From Enterococcus timonensis (GTDB lineage Bacteria; Bacillota; Bacilli; Lactobacillales; Enterococcaceae), in NCBI RefSeq assembly GCF_900104595.1, contig NZ_FNVY01000003.1, forward strand, positions 372,001 to 436,000: DNA of 64,000 bases, written 5' to 3'. Of this stretch, positions 29,914 through 37,800 are shown one piece after another. The notes beneath the pieces were generated by a model. The model saw only the letters and a list, made by a program, of their open reading frames with translations. It made no database searches and was not told the origin of the DNA. Position numbers and translations under genes: made by a program. The stretch's first letter is position 1, and every line of letters starts with the position of its first letter.

Positions 29914-30625
29914 AAAAATATTACTAAGTCTGCTAATAACTATCTTGGTGATTGTTGGTGGTAGTTTGGTTTATGTAAAACAAGCGACTTATCAGCCAAC
30001 AGAGACTGCCGAAAAGTCTGCTGCATCAGCTAAAGAAAATAATGACGCCTTGTATTTCCCACCAGCATCGACTTCTGAAAAGCCAATGATTCTTTTTTAT
30101 AGTGGCGCTTTAGTGACTGAAAAAAGTTACAGTATTTGGGCGGAACAATTGGCACAAGCAGGGTATCCGGTGTATCTTTTGCAGTTGCCAATGCATTTAG
30201 CCATTTTTAGTCCTAACGCAGCAAAAAAAATTGTCGAAAAAAATCCGAGTCAAGACTACATTATTGGTGGCCATTCTTTAGGTGGAGTTATGGCGAGCCG
30301 ATTTGCAGCCCAGACTAGTGACAGTCAGTTGAAAGGAATTTTTTATTTGGCGAGTTACCCGGATGAAAAAGGGAGTTTAGCGGATAAAAATTTATCGGCG
30401 CTTTCGGTTACAGCGACCAATGATGAAGTTTTAAACCAAAAAACTTGGCAAGAAAGTCAAAAATTTTTACCAGCTGATACGACCTTAATTGAAATTCGTG
30501 GCGGCAATCATGCCGGCTTTGGAAGCTATGGAAAACAAAAAGGGGACGGGACAGCGGCGATATCGAATAATCAGCAACAAGAGATGTTGACTGATATTTT
30601 GACAACTTGGTTAGAAAAATTTTAA
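29900..30625 (+). CDS. Membrane-anchored alpha/beta hydrolase
   Basis: The 241-residue protein has an N-terminal signal anchor (KKILLSLLITILVIVGGSLVYV) and an alpha/beta hydrolase fold with the nucleophile elbow GGHSLGG, a late Asp in TNDEVLNQ and a histidine in RGGNHAGFGSYG, consistent with a Ser–Asp–His triad facing outside. The start lies within the last codons of ogt, so translation is probably coupled. The substrate is unknown; related proteins are annotated as carboxymethylenebutenolidase-like or generic esterases. Confidence 0.8.
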   Translation: MKKSKKILLSLLITILVIVGGSLVYVKQATYQPTETAEKSAASAKENNDALYFPPASTSEKPMILFYSGALVTEKSYSIWAEQLAQAGYPVYLLQLPMHLAIFSPNAAKKIVEKNPSQDYIIGGHSLGGVMASRFAAQTSDSQLKGIFYLASYPDEKGSLADKNLSALSVTATNDEVLNQKTWQESQKFLPADTTLIEIRGGNHAGFGSYGKQKGDGTAAISNNQQQEMLTDILTTWLEKF

Positions 30626-30633
30626 TTTTTTTC

Positions 30634-30662
30634 TTGACAAGTGGGAAACATCGCGGTAAAGT
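30634..30662 (+). promoter_or_regulatory. Promoter of the leader peptide and ABC transporter operon
   Basis: TTGACA (30634–30639), a 17-base spacer and TAAAGT (30657–30662) form a good sigma-A promoter starting eight bases after the preceding stop codon. Confidence 0.78.
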
Positions 30663-30693
30663 TAAACCACTAAAGGGCAAGGAGTGTTGCAAA

Positions 30694-30762
30694 ATGACTG
30701 GACCAACCAATAATTTTTCAGCACAACTGAATAACGCCTATTATTACGGCTATTACGGATAA
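30694..30762 (+). CDS. Tyrosine-rich leader peptide (22 residues)
   Basis: A short open frame starts at ATG 30694 with AAGGAG nine bases upstream. It encodes 22 residues that end AYYYGYYG before TAA: five tyrosine codons (TAT TAT TAC, then TAT TAC) among the last seven sense codons. It lies about 25 bases after a consensus promoter and is followed by overlapping hairpins and an intrinsic terminator. This is the layout of amino-acid attenuators such as trpL and hisL, and it implies control by charged tRNA-Tyr. The peptide itself probably has no function. Confidence 0.82.
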   Translation: MTGPTNNFSAQLNNAYYYGYYG

Positions 30763-30768
30763 GACAGT

Positions 30769-30864
30769 TTGCACTGGATGCAGGCTGAAGCTTGTATCCA
30801 TGATGGTCGCATTCAACAATGCAATCAACCACATGGAAGAAAAATTTCCGTGTGGTCTTTTTTT
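30769..30864 (+). promoter_or_regulatory. Transcription attenuator: alternative hairpins and terminator
   Basis: Hairpin A pairs 30776–30786 with 30789–30799 (allowing G·U). Hairpin B pairs GGT-GCATT (30805–30813) with AATGC-ACC (30818–30830). The terminator pairs 30828–30838 with 30846–30856 and has T7 at 30858–30864. Hairpin B uses the first three bases of the terminator stem, so the two compete. TTGCA at 30769 can also pair with TGCAA at 30820. Ribosome stalling on the Tyr codons is expected to choose between these folds; I have not computed energies. Confidence 0.72.
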
Positions 30865-30878
30865 AGACTTTTACTTGG

Positions 30879-30915
30879 CCAGTCGCGGAGAGATTTTTCT
30901 TGCGACTGGTTTTTT
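30879..30915 (+). terminator. Second tandem terminator before the ABC transporter
   Basis: CCAGTCGC (30879–30886) pairs with GCGACTGG (30902–30909), followed by T6. It lies fifteen bases after the attenuator's T run and just upstream of the ribosome site of the first transporter gene. Confidence 0.85.
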
Positions 30916-30940
30916 GTTTACAAAAATTGGAGGAATTAAA

Positions 30941-31897
30941 ATGAAAGTAAAAAAAATCAGTTTCATCGTCTTAATGATGATCGGATTTTTATCTCTTGCT
31001 GCTTGCACCAATCAAGAAGATACCACCGGTAAAATAAAAATCGGCATCTTGCAACTTTTAGATCAAACCGCTTTAAATGATGTTCGCCAAGGTTTCGAAG
31101 AGGAGCTGGCACAATTAGGATATGGCAAAGAAGAAGTTGCTATTCAGTTTCTTAATGCGCAAGGGGATCAAAGTAATTTAAAAATGATGGCCGATCAAAT
31201 AAAAAATCGCCACAATGATTTAAATATCGCCATTGCCACCCCAGCAGCACAAGCTTTAAAAAAATCAGATAATCAAACGCCCCTTTTATTTACCGCCATT
31301 ACCGATCCAGTTTCGGCGGGTCTAATAGAAAATCTGGCGGCACCTGAAGAAAATTTCACCGGCGTTACCGACCGCGTCGATGTGGCCGGCCAAATTGATT
31401 TTTTGCATGAATTATTTCCACAAGCGCAAACAGTCGGCTTATTATATAACGCCGCTGAAGCCAATTCAGTTTTTCAAATCGAACTAGCTCGAAAAAAATT
31501 GGCGCAATTAAATTTGAAAGTAGTGGAAAAAACTATTGCATCAACTAATGACGTGGAACAAGCCGCCACTGCCTTAGCCGATCAAAGCGACGTCATCTAT
31601 ATTCCCGCTGACAATGTGGCCGCAGCGGCGATGCCCACCATCGGAAAAGTTTCTGAAAAAATGAAAGTGCCAGTAATTACCGCTGATGCCACTATGATTC
31701 AATATGCTGGTATCGCAACGTTAGGAATTAATTATCAAGATTTAGGACGACAAACAGCTCGCCTGGCGATAAAAATTTTAAATGGTGAAAAAGTTGCCCA
31801 ACTTCCCGTGGAAGATCCGGCGGCGGTCACTTTAGTTTATGATGAAAAACGATTGGCACTGTTTGATTTAACCGTTGAAGATTTACCAGAAAAATAA
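30941..31897 (+). CDS. ABC transporter substrate-binding lipoprotein (TrpX/ABC_sub_bind family), probable tyrosine/aromatic amino acid uptake
   Basis: The 318-residue protein has a lipoprotein signal (FLSLAACTN, with the lipobox cysteine about residue 22) and the two-lobed fold of the ABC_sub_bind family (IKIGILQLLDQTALNDVRQGFEEEL; TAITDPVSAGLIENL; VGLLYNAAEANS; TLGINYQDLGRQTARLA). Family members in streptococci are assigned to tryptophan uptake (TrpX). Here the upstream leader is rich in Tyr codons and has no Trp, so tyrosine, or a metabolite spared by tyrosine, is the more likely substrate. ATG 30941 follows TTGGAGG. Confidence 0.83.
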   Translation: MKVKKISFIVLMMIGFLSLAACTNQEDTTGKIKIGILQLLDQTALNDVRQGFEEELAQLGYGKEEVAIQFLNAQGDQSNLKMMADQIKNRHNDLNIAIATPAAQALKKSDNQTPLLFTAITDPVSAGLIENLAAPEENFTGVTDRVDVAGQIDFLHELFPQAQTVGLLYNAAEANSVFQIELARKKLAQLNLKVVEKTIASTNDVEQAATALADQSDVIYIPADNVAAAAMPTIGKVSEKMKVPVITADATMIQYAGIATLGINYQDLGRQTARLAIKILNGEKVAQLPVEDPAAVTLVYDEKRLALFDLTVEDLPEK

Positions 31898-31918
31898 AAA
31901 GAATCGAGGAAAAATAAA

Positions 31919-32827
31919 ATGTCTATTTCAATTATTATCGCAAGTATTTACCAAGGACTACTCTGGTCTTTGATGGCCATTGGCGTTTACTTAACGTTTC
32001 GGATTTTAGATATTGCTGATATGACTGCAGAAGGAAGTTTTCCGTTAGGGGGCGCGATTTGTGCCAGTTGTATTGTGAACGGTTGGTCACCGATAATCGC
32101 TACATTGTTTGGATTTTTAGGCGGTATGGCGGCGGGTTTTATTTCTGGAATTATGCATACCAAATTAGAAATTCCCGCTCTTCTTACTGGGATTTTGACC
32201 ATGACCGGACTGTATTCGATTAATTTGTTTGTGATGGGAAAAGCGAATATTTCTTTACTGGGAGGCGAAAAAACAATTTTCACTATGACTCCGGTGGCTA
32301 ACGAAAATACAGCGATTTTTATTGTCGGGGGAATCGTAGTTGCGGCCGTGATTTTATTGCTAGTAATATTTTTCAATACGGAAATGGGACTAGCCGCACG
32401 CGCAGTAGGAAATAATCAAAATATGGCCGCTGCTAATGGCGTTAGTGTCGATAATATGAAAATGATTGTTTATATGATTTCTAACGGATTGATTGCGCTA
32501 TGTGGGGCGCTGATGGTTCAAATGAATGGCTTTGCCGATATTTCTATGGGGATTGGCACGTTAGTTATTGCGCTAGCGGCGATTATTATTGCTGAAATTC
32601 TACTGAAAAATATTACCTTTGGCCAACGGTTGTTAACAATTATTTTAGGCTCAATTATTTACCGTTTGATTATCGCTTTTGTCTTAGATCGCGGCGTTGA
32701 TCCGAACGCTTTACGTTTATTTTATTCGTTACTGCTAACTATTTTCTTAAGCTTCCCGTTCATTTCTAAAAAAATAAAACAACGCCAACTGCGCCAAAAA
32801 AATCGTCAAGAAATGGAGGGCAAATAA
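31919..32827 (+). CDS. ABC transporter permease (TrpY-like)
   Basis: The 302-residue protein has eight to nine hydrophobic helices and resembles the branched-chain-type permeases paired with ABC_sub_bind proteins (YLTFRILDIADMTAEGSFPLGGAI; GLAARAVGNNQNMAAANGV). It would form the membrane channel, probably as a homodimer. It sits 21 bases after the binding protein gene and ends directly before the ATPase start, so the three genes form one operon. Confidence 0.88.
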   Translation: MSISIIIASIYQGLLWSLMAIGVYLTFRILDIADMTAEGSFPLGGAICASCIVNGWSPIIATLFGFLGGMAAGFISGIMHTKLEIPALLTGILTMTGLYSINLFVMGKANISLLGGEKTIFTMTPVANENTAIFIVGGIVVAAVILLLVIFFNTEMGLAARAVGNNQNMAAANGVSVDNMKMIVYMISNGLIALCGALMVQMNGFADISMGIGTLVIALAAIIIAEILLKNITFGQRLLTIILGSIIYRLIIAFVLDRGVDPNALRLFYSLLLTIFLSFPFISKKIKQRQLRQKNRQEMEGK

Positions 32828-33628
32828 ATGAGTTTGGAAATTAAAAATCTAGAGCAAATTTTTGAAACGGGCACATCTAATGAAACGAAAGTGTTAAAAG
32901 GGATTAATTTAAAATTGGATGATGGAGATTTTGTAGTGATTATCGGTGGTAATGGAGCCGGCAAATCAACTTTATTAAATAGCATCGCCGGCAGTCTTCC
33001 GGTCACGCGTGGCCAAATTAAAATTAATGGCCAAGATGTAACGTATCAGGGTGTCGCCAAAAGAGCCCGCCATATTGCCCGTGTTTTTCAAGATCCTAAA
33101 GCAGGAACGGCACCGCTATTAACTGTGGAAGAAAATTTAGCCTTAGCTTTATCTCGCGGGCAGTGGCGAAATTTTTGGCAACCGGGTGTTAAATCACGCC
33201 AGAAAAAATTTTTTAAAGAAAAACTAGCGCAATTAAATTTAGGATTAGAAAATCGTTTATCCGCAGAAATCGGGTTGCTCTCTGGCGGCCAACGACAAGC
33301 AATTACTTTACTGATGGCTACTTTAAAAACGCCAGAATTGTTATTGTTAGACGAACACACCGCCGCACTCGATCCTAAAACTTCAGCTACGGTGATGGAT
33401 TTAACTGAAAAACTAGTCACGCAACAACAACTCACCACTTTAATGATTACCCACAATATGCAAGACGCCATTGATTACGGGAATCGTTTAATTATGTTGG
33501 ACCGCGGAAAAATCGCCGTAGATATTTCTGGCGATGAAAAAAAACACCTCACCATCCCACAGCTCCTAGCATTATTTAAAAATGCCAGCGGTCAAGAGCT
33601 GAATGATGATGCGGTGTTGTTAAGTTAA
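32828..33628 (+). CDS. ABC transporter ATP-binding protein (TrpZ-like)
   Basis: The 266-residue ATPase has Walker A GGNGAGKST, the signature LSGGQRQA and Walker B LLLLDEHTAALDP, with an H-loop at MITHNMQDA. It powers the adjacent permease. ATG 32828 directly follows the permease stop, with GGAGGGC within the end of the previous gene. No terminator is evident after its stop; the next gene is convergent and begins three bases away. Confidence 0.92.
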   Translation: MSLEIKNLEQIFETGTSNETKVLKGINLKLDDGDFVVIIGGNGAGKSTLLNSIAGSLPVTRGQIKINGQDVTYQGVAKRARHIARVFQDPKAGTAPLLTVEENLALALSRGQWRNFWQPGVKSRQKKFFKEKLAQLNLGLENRLSAEIGLLSGGQRQAITLLMATLKTPELLLLDEHTAALDPKTSATVMDLTEKLVTQQQLTTLMITHNMQDAIDYGNRLIMLDRGKIAVDISGDEKKHLTIPQLLALFKNASGQELNDDAVLLS

Positions 33629-33630
33629 AA

Positions 33631-34656
33631 TTAATAGCACGTTTGGCAAGGAGTGAGACCCTGAGACAAGGCTTCCTCTAATGTCGCTTGAGTGAAAGTC
33701 CCATTACCATGAGGATGTGTGTGATATCGTTTGCCGGTAGGAGTGACATAAACCATTTCGCCAGTGGCTGCAGCAGGGACGGGTGTTTCCACTGGCGCAC
33801 TAGGTGGCGTCGTCACAGCGGCCGCTGAAATCGTACTTGATCCATCGGCATAATTTAATTCAACGCCATCTTGGATATTAAAAATATAAACATTGAAAGC
33901 CAGACTGTTATCAGTAACTGATTGGGCCATCAAATGAACGCCACGAGCTAACAGTTCATCGCCACGAAAAATGGGGGTCACTTGGTAACGCACATAACGT
34001 TGACTATCAGCTTCCAAATAAGTTTTAACATCCATTTCAAAGCGGAGCATTTCTGGTGAATTTAATTGGCGGGTACCCGTCATTAAGTTTTTCCAGTTGT
34101 CATTTTCTCCAGCCAATGCAAAACCAATTAAATGCGAACGATTAAACAAATAGCCACTTTTAATTTTTTTATTTTTCCAACCAGTTGGCGTAACGTTAGC
34201 AATAGATTCTCGTTCTTCAGTCGGCATTAAAGAAACATTTAATAAAGCATCGGCTGCCGTAACGCGGTTTAAAGAATCCAAGTCGCCATAATGTTCAAAT
34301 GCTCCTTGGCTTAAAGCGAGTTCTTCGGCTTAAAATGTTGGCACATTATTATTAATTTCAATAGTTTGCGTACCGGAAAATTCCATTTGTGCTAAAGTTT
34401 CATTGTTAGTAGTTGCCACAGATGCAGGTGTTTCGACAATTTCCGCTGTAGTGCTTGATGTTTCTGTTCCATTACTAGAGTCGGCGGTGCTTTTTTCAAC
34501 GGATGAAGAGGCACTAGATTGTTTGTCAGAAATGACTTCAGAAGTTTTCGTATTTGCTTGCGCCTCTTTGCCGGTGCCCGCTGTGCAGCCTGCAAGATTA
34601 GTCCCTAATACCAATAAGGCTGTCGCCATCAGTAAATAATTACGTAATTTTTTCAT
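33631..34656 (-). pseudogene. Secreted DNA/RNA non-specific endonuclease (EndA/streptodornase-like), disrupted by an in-frame TAA
   Basis: Two adjacent minus-strand frames are one gene interrupted by a single in-frame TAA at 34330–34332. The first part (34330–34656) has a lipoprotein signal (LVLGTNLAGCTA), a Ser/Thr-rich linker and the nuclease start EINNNVPTF. The frame continues after the stop without a shift as AEELALSQGAFEHYGDLDSLNRVT, and goes on through the catalytic FNRSHLIGFALAGENDN, GTRQLN and a C-terminal domain ending LTPCQTCY. Total length is 341 codons before the final stop. One substitution (for example TCA or TTA to TAA) explains the break. A -10 (TATAAT, minus strand, 34687–34692) and a GGGAGG site remain intact. 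Confidence 0.88.
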
Positions 34657-34737
34657 TTTTTCCTCCCAATTTACCCTAATAGCGTTATTATAGGGGAGAA
34701 ATCCAGGAAAAGAAAGAGACGAAAGGAAGTTCTAACT

Positions 34738-35085
34738 ATGTTTTTTACAAAAGAGGAACGAGTTGCCCAAAAAGTTGATGAAAATACGACCCGCATTTTG
34801 CTAGCGCATGGATCAGGATTGATGAATGCTTTAATTATTTTTGAAAAAGGACAAGATCCGGACCAACCGATTCTTTTGCATCGTCATCAACATGTGCAAA
34901 CAACTTATGTTTTACAAGGGAAATTTAAATTTGTAATCGATGAGCCGGATAATTATCAGGAAAAAATCGTCCAACAAGGCGACGCCATCTATTTTCCTAG
35001 TGATGTCCTGCATGGCTGTCTTCCTTTGACGGATGACGCCCGTCTTTTAGATTCATTCACGCCGGAAAGAGAAGATTTTTTATAA
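34738..35085 (+). CDS. Cupin domain protein
   Basis: The 115-residue protein is a single small beta-barrel with the first cupin motif in LLHRHQHVQTTYVLQGKFKFVID and the second in GDAIYFPSDVLHGCLPL, giving His and Glu/His metal ligands. Such proteins are dioxygenases, isomerases or ligand-binding proteins, and no specific role can be assigned. It is transcribed alone and away from the nuclease remnant, with its 3' end at a shared bidirectional terminator. Confidence 0.83.
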   Translation: MFFTKEERVAQKVDENTTRILLAHGSGLMNALIIFEKGQDPDQPILLHRHQHVQTTYVLQGKFKFVIDEPDNYQEKIVQQGDAIYFPSDVLHGCLPLTDDARLLDSFTPEREDFL

Positions 35086-35134
35086 AAGGATTATCTAAAA
35101 AATTCAGGTAAAAATATTTTTTTCACTCCAAAAT

Positions 35135-35157
35135 AAAAAAGCCGAAATGGCTTTTTT
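35135..35157. terminator. Bidirectional terminator between the cupin and esterase genes
   Basis: AAAAAAGCC, GAAAT loop, GGCTTTTTT. The symmetric A and T runs serve both converging transcripts; the esterase stop codon overlaps its end. Confidence 0.85.
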
Positions 35158-35914
35158 ATTTTTCGAAACTTTTGGCAAAAAAATCAGCGGTTAAATTCAT
35201 TAATTCAGGTTGAACAAGATGTCCTTCATTTTCGCCAGTGAAAAATTCAACTTTTTTGGCATACGGTTGCTGGCGAATTTTCTTGTAAAAATCAGCAACC
35301 TCTTGATAAGGAATTCGCGGATCTTGTGTACCGTGCCAAAATAAAACGGGGCGTTCGGCAATTTTTTCCGGTTGCGAATTCAAATCATAATTTTCCAACC
35401 AACTCATCAGAGAAAAATAATCATCAGGAATGAAAAAATTTTCTCGTTTGGCGTGGTGAAAAATGAACTGACGATAACTAAGAGGACTGGGTGTCCCCAT
35501 AAGACAAGCGCCTGCGATAATTTCGGGGTGCTGGGTTAATAGCATAGCTGTCGTCATACCTCCCATGGAAACACCACCCACGGCTACCAACTCAGGATCG
35601 ATTAAGCCTTTCTTAGTTAATTCATGGACTAACAAAGAAAATTCAGCGACATTTCCTTGAATGCTTTGCCAAAAAGTCAGGGAAGGAACCTTGGAAACAG
35701 GTTGTTTCCGTTCACCATGGTTTAAAGCGTCAGGGGCAATCACGCGGAAATTTTTAGCGGCGAGTTTTCGAGCTTGAGTTAAGACTAATTCTTTTTGTGA
35801 ACGCCATCCGTGGTAGAAAAAAATTGTCGGAAGTAATTGATTTTTTTTATCTGCGGGAAAAATTTCCAGTAATGGAACACCGGCAATATTCCGATGCAAA
35901 ATCATGGATTTCAT
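35156..35914 (-). CDS. Alpha/beta hydrolase (YjfP-like esterase)
   Basis: The 252-residue protein has an alpha/beta hydrolase fold with FFYHGWRSQKE (oxyanion region), the nucleophile elbow GGVSMGGMT, an acidic residue in WHGTQDPRIPYQEV and the late histidine in GENEGHLVQPE. It is similar in plan to short-chain carboxylesterases such as YjfP. The ATG overlaps the stop of the upstream 5'-nucleotidase gene by four bases (ATGA), so the two are translationally coupled. Confidence 0.85.
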   Translation of the reverse strand: MKSMILHRNIAGVPLLEIFPADKKNQLLPTIFFYHGWRSQKELVLTQARKLAAKNFRVIAPDALNHGERKQPVSKVPSLTFWQSIQGNVAEFSLLVHELTKKGLIDPELVAVGGVSMGGMTTAMLLTQHPEIIAGACLMGTPSPLSYRQFIFHHAKRENFFIPDDYFSLMSWLENYDLNSQPEKIAERPVLFWHGTQDPRIPYQEVADFYKKIRQQPYAKKVEFFTGENEGHLVQPELMNLTADFFAKSFEK

Positions 35915-37482
35915 TCAATGCCCTCAGTTGGTAAAATTTTAAAGTTGTGATTTACAGTAGCTTCAATTTGCGGGTGAGCTTTAAGGTAGTCGGCAATCAG
36001 TTCCGTCATATCGATTTGAATTTCGCGAACAATTTTTTCGGCGGAAAACATTTGATAGTTGCCACCACCTACAGCTCGATATTGATTGACTACGACTTCT
36101 AAAGTTTCATCTGGGTCAATTGTCTGACCGTTACGAGAAAACTCTGTCACTCGGCTACCAACGGGGTTTCGCAAATCAAGCGTATAATCAAAACCTTCCC
36201 ACATATCGTAGTTATAATATTGTGGTTTAGGCATAATAAATTTTGGATTGAAAATAATTTTTCCGTCGTCATCCAATTGGAAATAATTAGCCGTTTGCTC
36301 TAGCGCTTGACGTAAATCGGCACCAGTAATTTTTAGAACTGCCAAAGTATTAGGATAAATGTAATTGGTAATCACGTCCCGCATCGTAATTAAGGGATTA
36401 AAACCACGGCCTTCATTGTTGAAAAGGGCGGTACCAGAAATATCTGCGCCACTGGCAGACATTTGGACGCGATTGATAAATTCTACATAAGGATGTTCAA
36501 CAAGGCGAGCTTTCATGGGGTCGTGAATAATCATATCGCCAGTAACTTTTCCTAGCGGTTGATCTAGCCAAGTTTCTACTTCTGGTGTCAATGTTTCAAA
36601 GACACTTAAAATTTCAGGAGCTGCTGGGTAATCGGCTGCCGAGATAATTTCAGCCAAAGAAGAGGTAACTGCAAATCCGGCGGCTGTTTTTTCTAGTTCT
36701 AATTCAATCACGCCAAGATTAGCACCGCGATACCCTGGTTGAATGACAGGAACGCCATTTAAAATTTCAGCAATTTCTCGATGTTGATGGCCAGTAATAA
36801 AAGCATCAATGCCAGGAACTTCTTGTAATAATTGATAGCCTTCATTTTCTCCAGTCAAGCGTTCTGTTGGTTCACCAGTAGCTAAATCTCGCTCAAATCC
36901 GCCGTGATAGGCCACAACAACTACGTCAGCTAACCCACGTAATTCAGGCACGTATTTTTTGGCAGTTTCAACGATTGATTTAAATTGTAAATCTTTGACG
37001 GTTTCAACTTTTTCCCAGTGAGGGATGTAAGGGGTGGTGAGTCCTAAGACTGCAATTTTCACACCGTCTTTTTCAATAATCGTATAAGGTTTGCCAAATG
37101 CTTCCGTATCGTCTTGATTTAAAATATTGGCACATAAAATCGGATGATGATAACTTTTGATGGCTGCTTTTAAATAGGATAAACCATAATTAAATTCATG
37201 ATTACCAATGATACCCACATCATAGTCCATTAGATTAATAATTTGCGTTAACTCAGAAACTTCATGATCTGGACTTTTGGCGATGTAATAACTGAGGGCT
37301 GATCCTTGAATAAAGTCGCCATTTTCAATCGTAACGACTGGACCATTTGTATTTTTTCGAATTTCTTTCATGATGGAATAAATTTTTGCCGCGCCAAAGG
37401 GTAAATCCTGATTACGCTCGGCAAAATTAGTAGGGGCGATGTAACCATGCATGTCACTTGTCGCCATAATTGTTAATTTCAT
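35911..37482 (-). CDS. 5'-nucleotidase / 2',3'-cyclic phosphodiesterase family metallophosphatase
   Basis: The 523-residue protein has an N-terminal calcineurin-like domain with metal-binding motifs (ATSDMHG, ENGDFIQGS, GNHEFNYG, AYHGGFE, TGHQHRE) and a C-terminal 5'-nucleotidase substrate domain (about 310–520, with NEGRGFN and VVNQYRAVGGGNYQMF). No signal peptide is visible from the chosen start, so a cytoplasmic location is likely, although many relatives are surface bound. ATG 37482 has a perfect AAAGGAGG; the frame to 37557 reads back into the upstream terminator. Confidence 0.9.
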   Translation of the reverse strand: MKLTIMATSDMHGYIAPTNFAERNQDLPFGAAKIYSIMKEIRKNTNGPVVTIENGDFIQGSALSYYIAKSPDHEVSELTQIINLMDYDVGIIGNHEFNYGLSYLKAAIKSYHHPILCANILNQDDTEAFGKPYTIIEKDGVKIAVLGLTTPYIPHWEKVETVKDLQFKSIVETAKKYVPELRGLADVVVVAYHGGFERDLATGEPTERLTGENEGYQLLQEVPGIDAFITGHQHREIAEILNGVPVIQPGYRGANLGVIELELEKTAAGFAVTSSLAEIISAADYPAAPEILSVFETLTPEVETWLDQPLGKVTGDMIIHDPMKARLVEHPYVEFINRVQMSASGADISGTALFNNEGRGFNPLITMRDVITNYIYPNTLAVLKITGADLRQALEQTANYFQLDDDGKIIFNPKFIMPKPQYYNYDMWEGFDYTLDLRNPVGSRVTEFSRNGQTIDPDETLEVVVNQYRAVGGGNYQMFSAEKIVREIQIDMTELIADYLKAHPQIEATVNHNFKILPTEGIE

Positions 37483-37540
37483 TTTGTCCTCCTTTGATGT
37501 AACTTCGCTTTCTAGTGTAACAAATTCAGCAAACAAAAAA

Positions 37541-37574
37541 AACCGGAACGTTTCCAAAAGGAAACGTTCCGGTT
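37541..37574 (-). terminator. Terminator of the ugp-like operon
   Basis: Perfect 15-bp arms (AACCGGAACGTTTCC and its complement) around AAAA, with T7 on the minus strand, end transcription coming from the operon at 37.8–43.2 kb. A small perfect palindrome, TCAGGTT/AACCTGA, sits next to it at 37582–37599. Confidence 0.93.
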
Positions 37575-37603
37575 TCTTGATTCAGGTTTGACAACCTGAT
37601 GGA

Positions 37604-37672
37604 CGGTGTCTCTGGCGCAGTGACTAGGAAAAAAGATAATTCTCTACACCGTTAAACGCGCCTTCGACAGCC
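37604..37672 (-). repeat. Modular palindromic 3'-UTR repeat, copy 4a (short form without core)
   Basis: Read on the minus strand it starts GGCTGTCGAAGGCGCG and ends AGAGACACCG. The arms TAGAGAATTA and TTTTTCCTAG are nearly joined, so the variable core is missing and the unit is only 69 bp. Confidence 0.78.
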
Positions 37673-37680
37673 TTGGTGGA

Positions 37681-37794
37681 CGGTATGAAAAAAGCTGCGA
37701 CTAGGAGAATAGATAAAATTTTTAAAAATCCAAAAGCGGGATTTTCGAAAAATTTTCCTAATTCTCTACGTCGCAACTCACTTTTTTCATAACC
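37681..37794 (-). repeat. Modular palindromic 3'-UTR repeat, copy 4b (core type C)
   Basis: On the minus strand it starts GGTTATGAAAAAAGTG six bases after the binding-protein stop and ends TTCATACCG. Arms and core (AAAATCCCGCTTTTGGATTTTT) match copies 3a and 3b. Confidence 0.85.
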
Positions 37795-37800
37795 TAGGTC

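Noticed and set aside
34330-34332. Recoding or programmed read-through at the nuclease stop codon
   Set aside because: TAA is the least read-through stop, and no selenocysteine or pyrrolysine context exists; a nonsense mutation is simpler.
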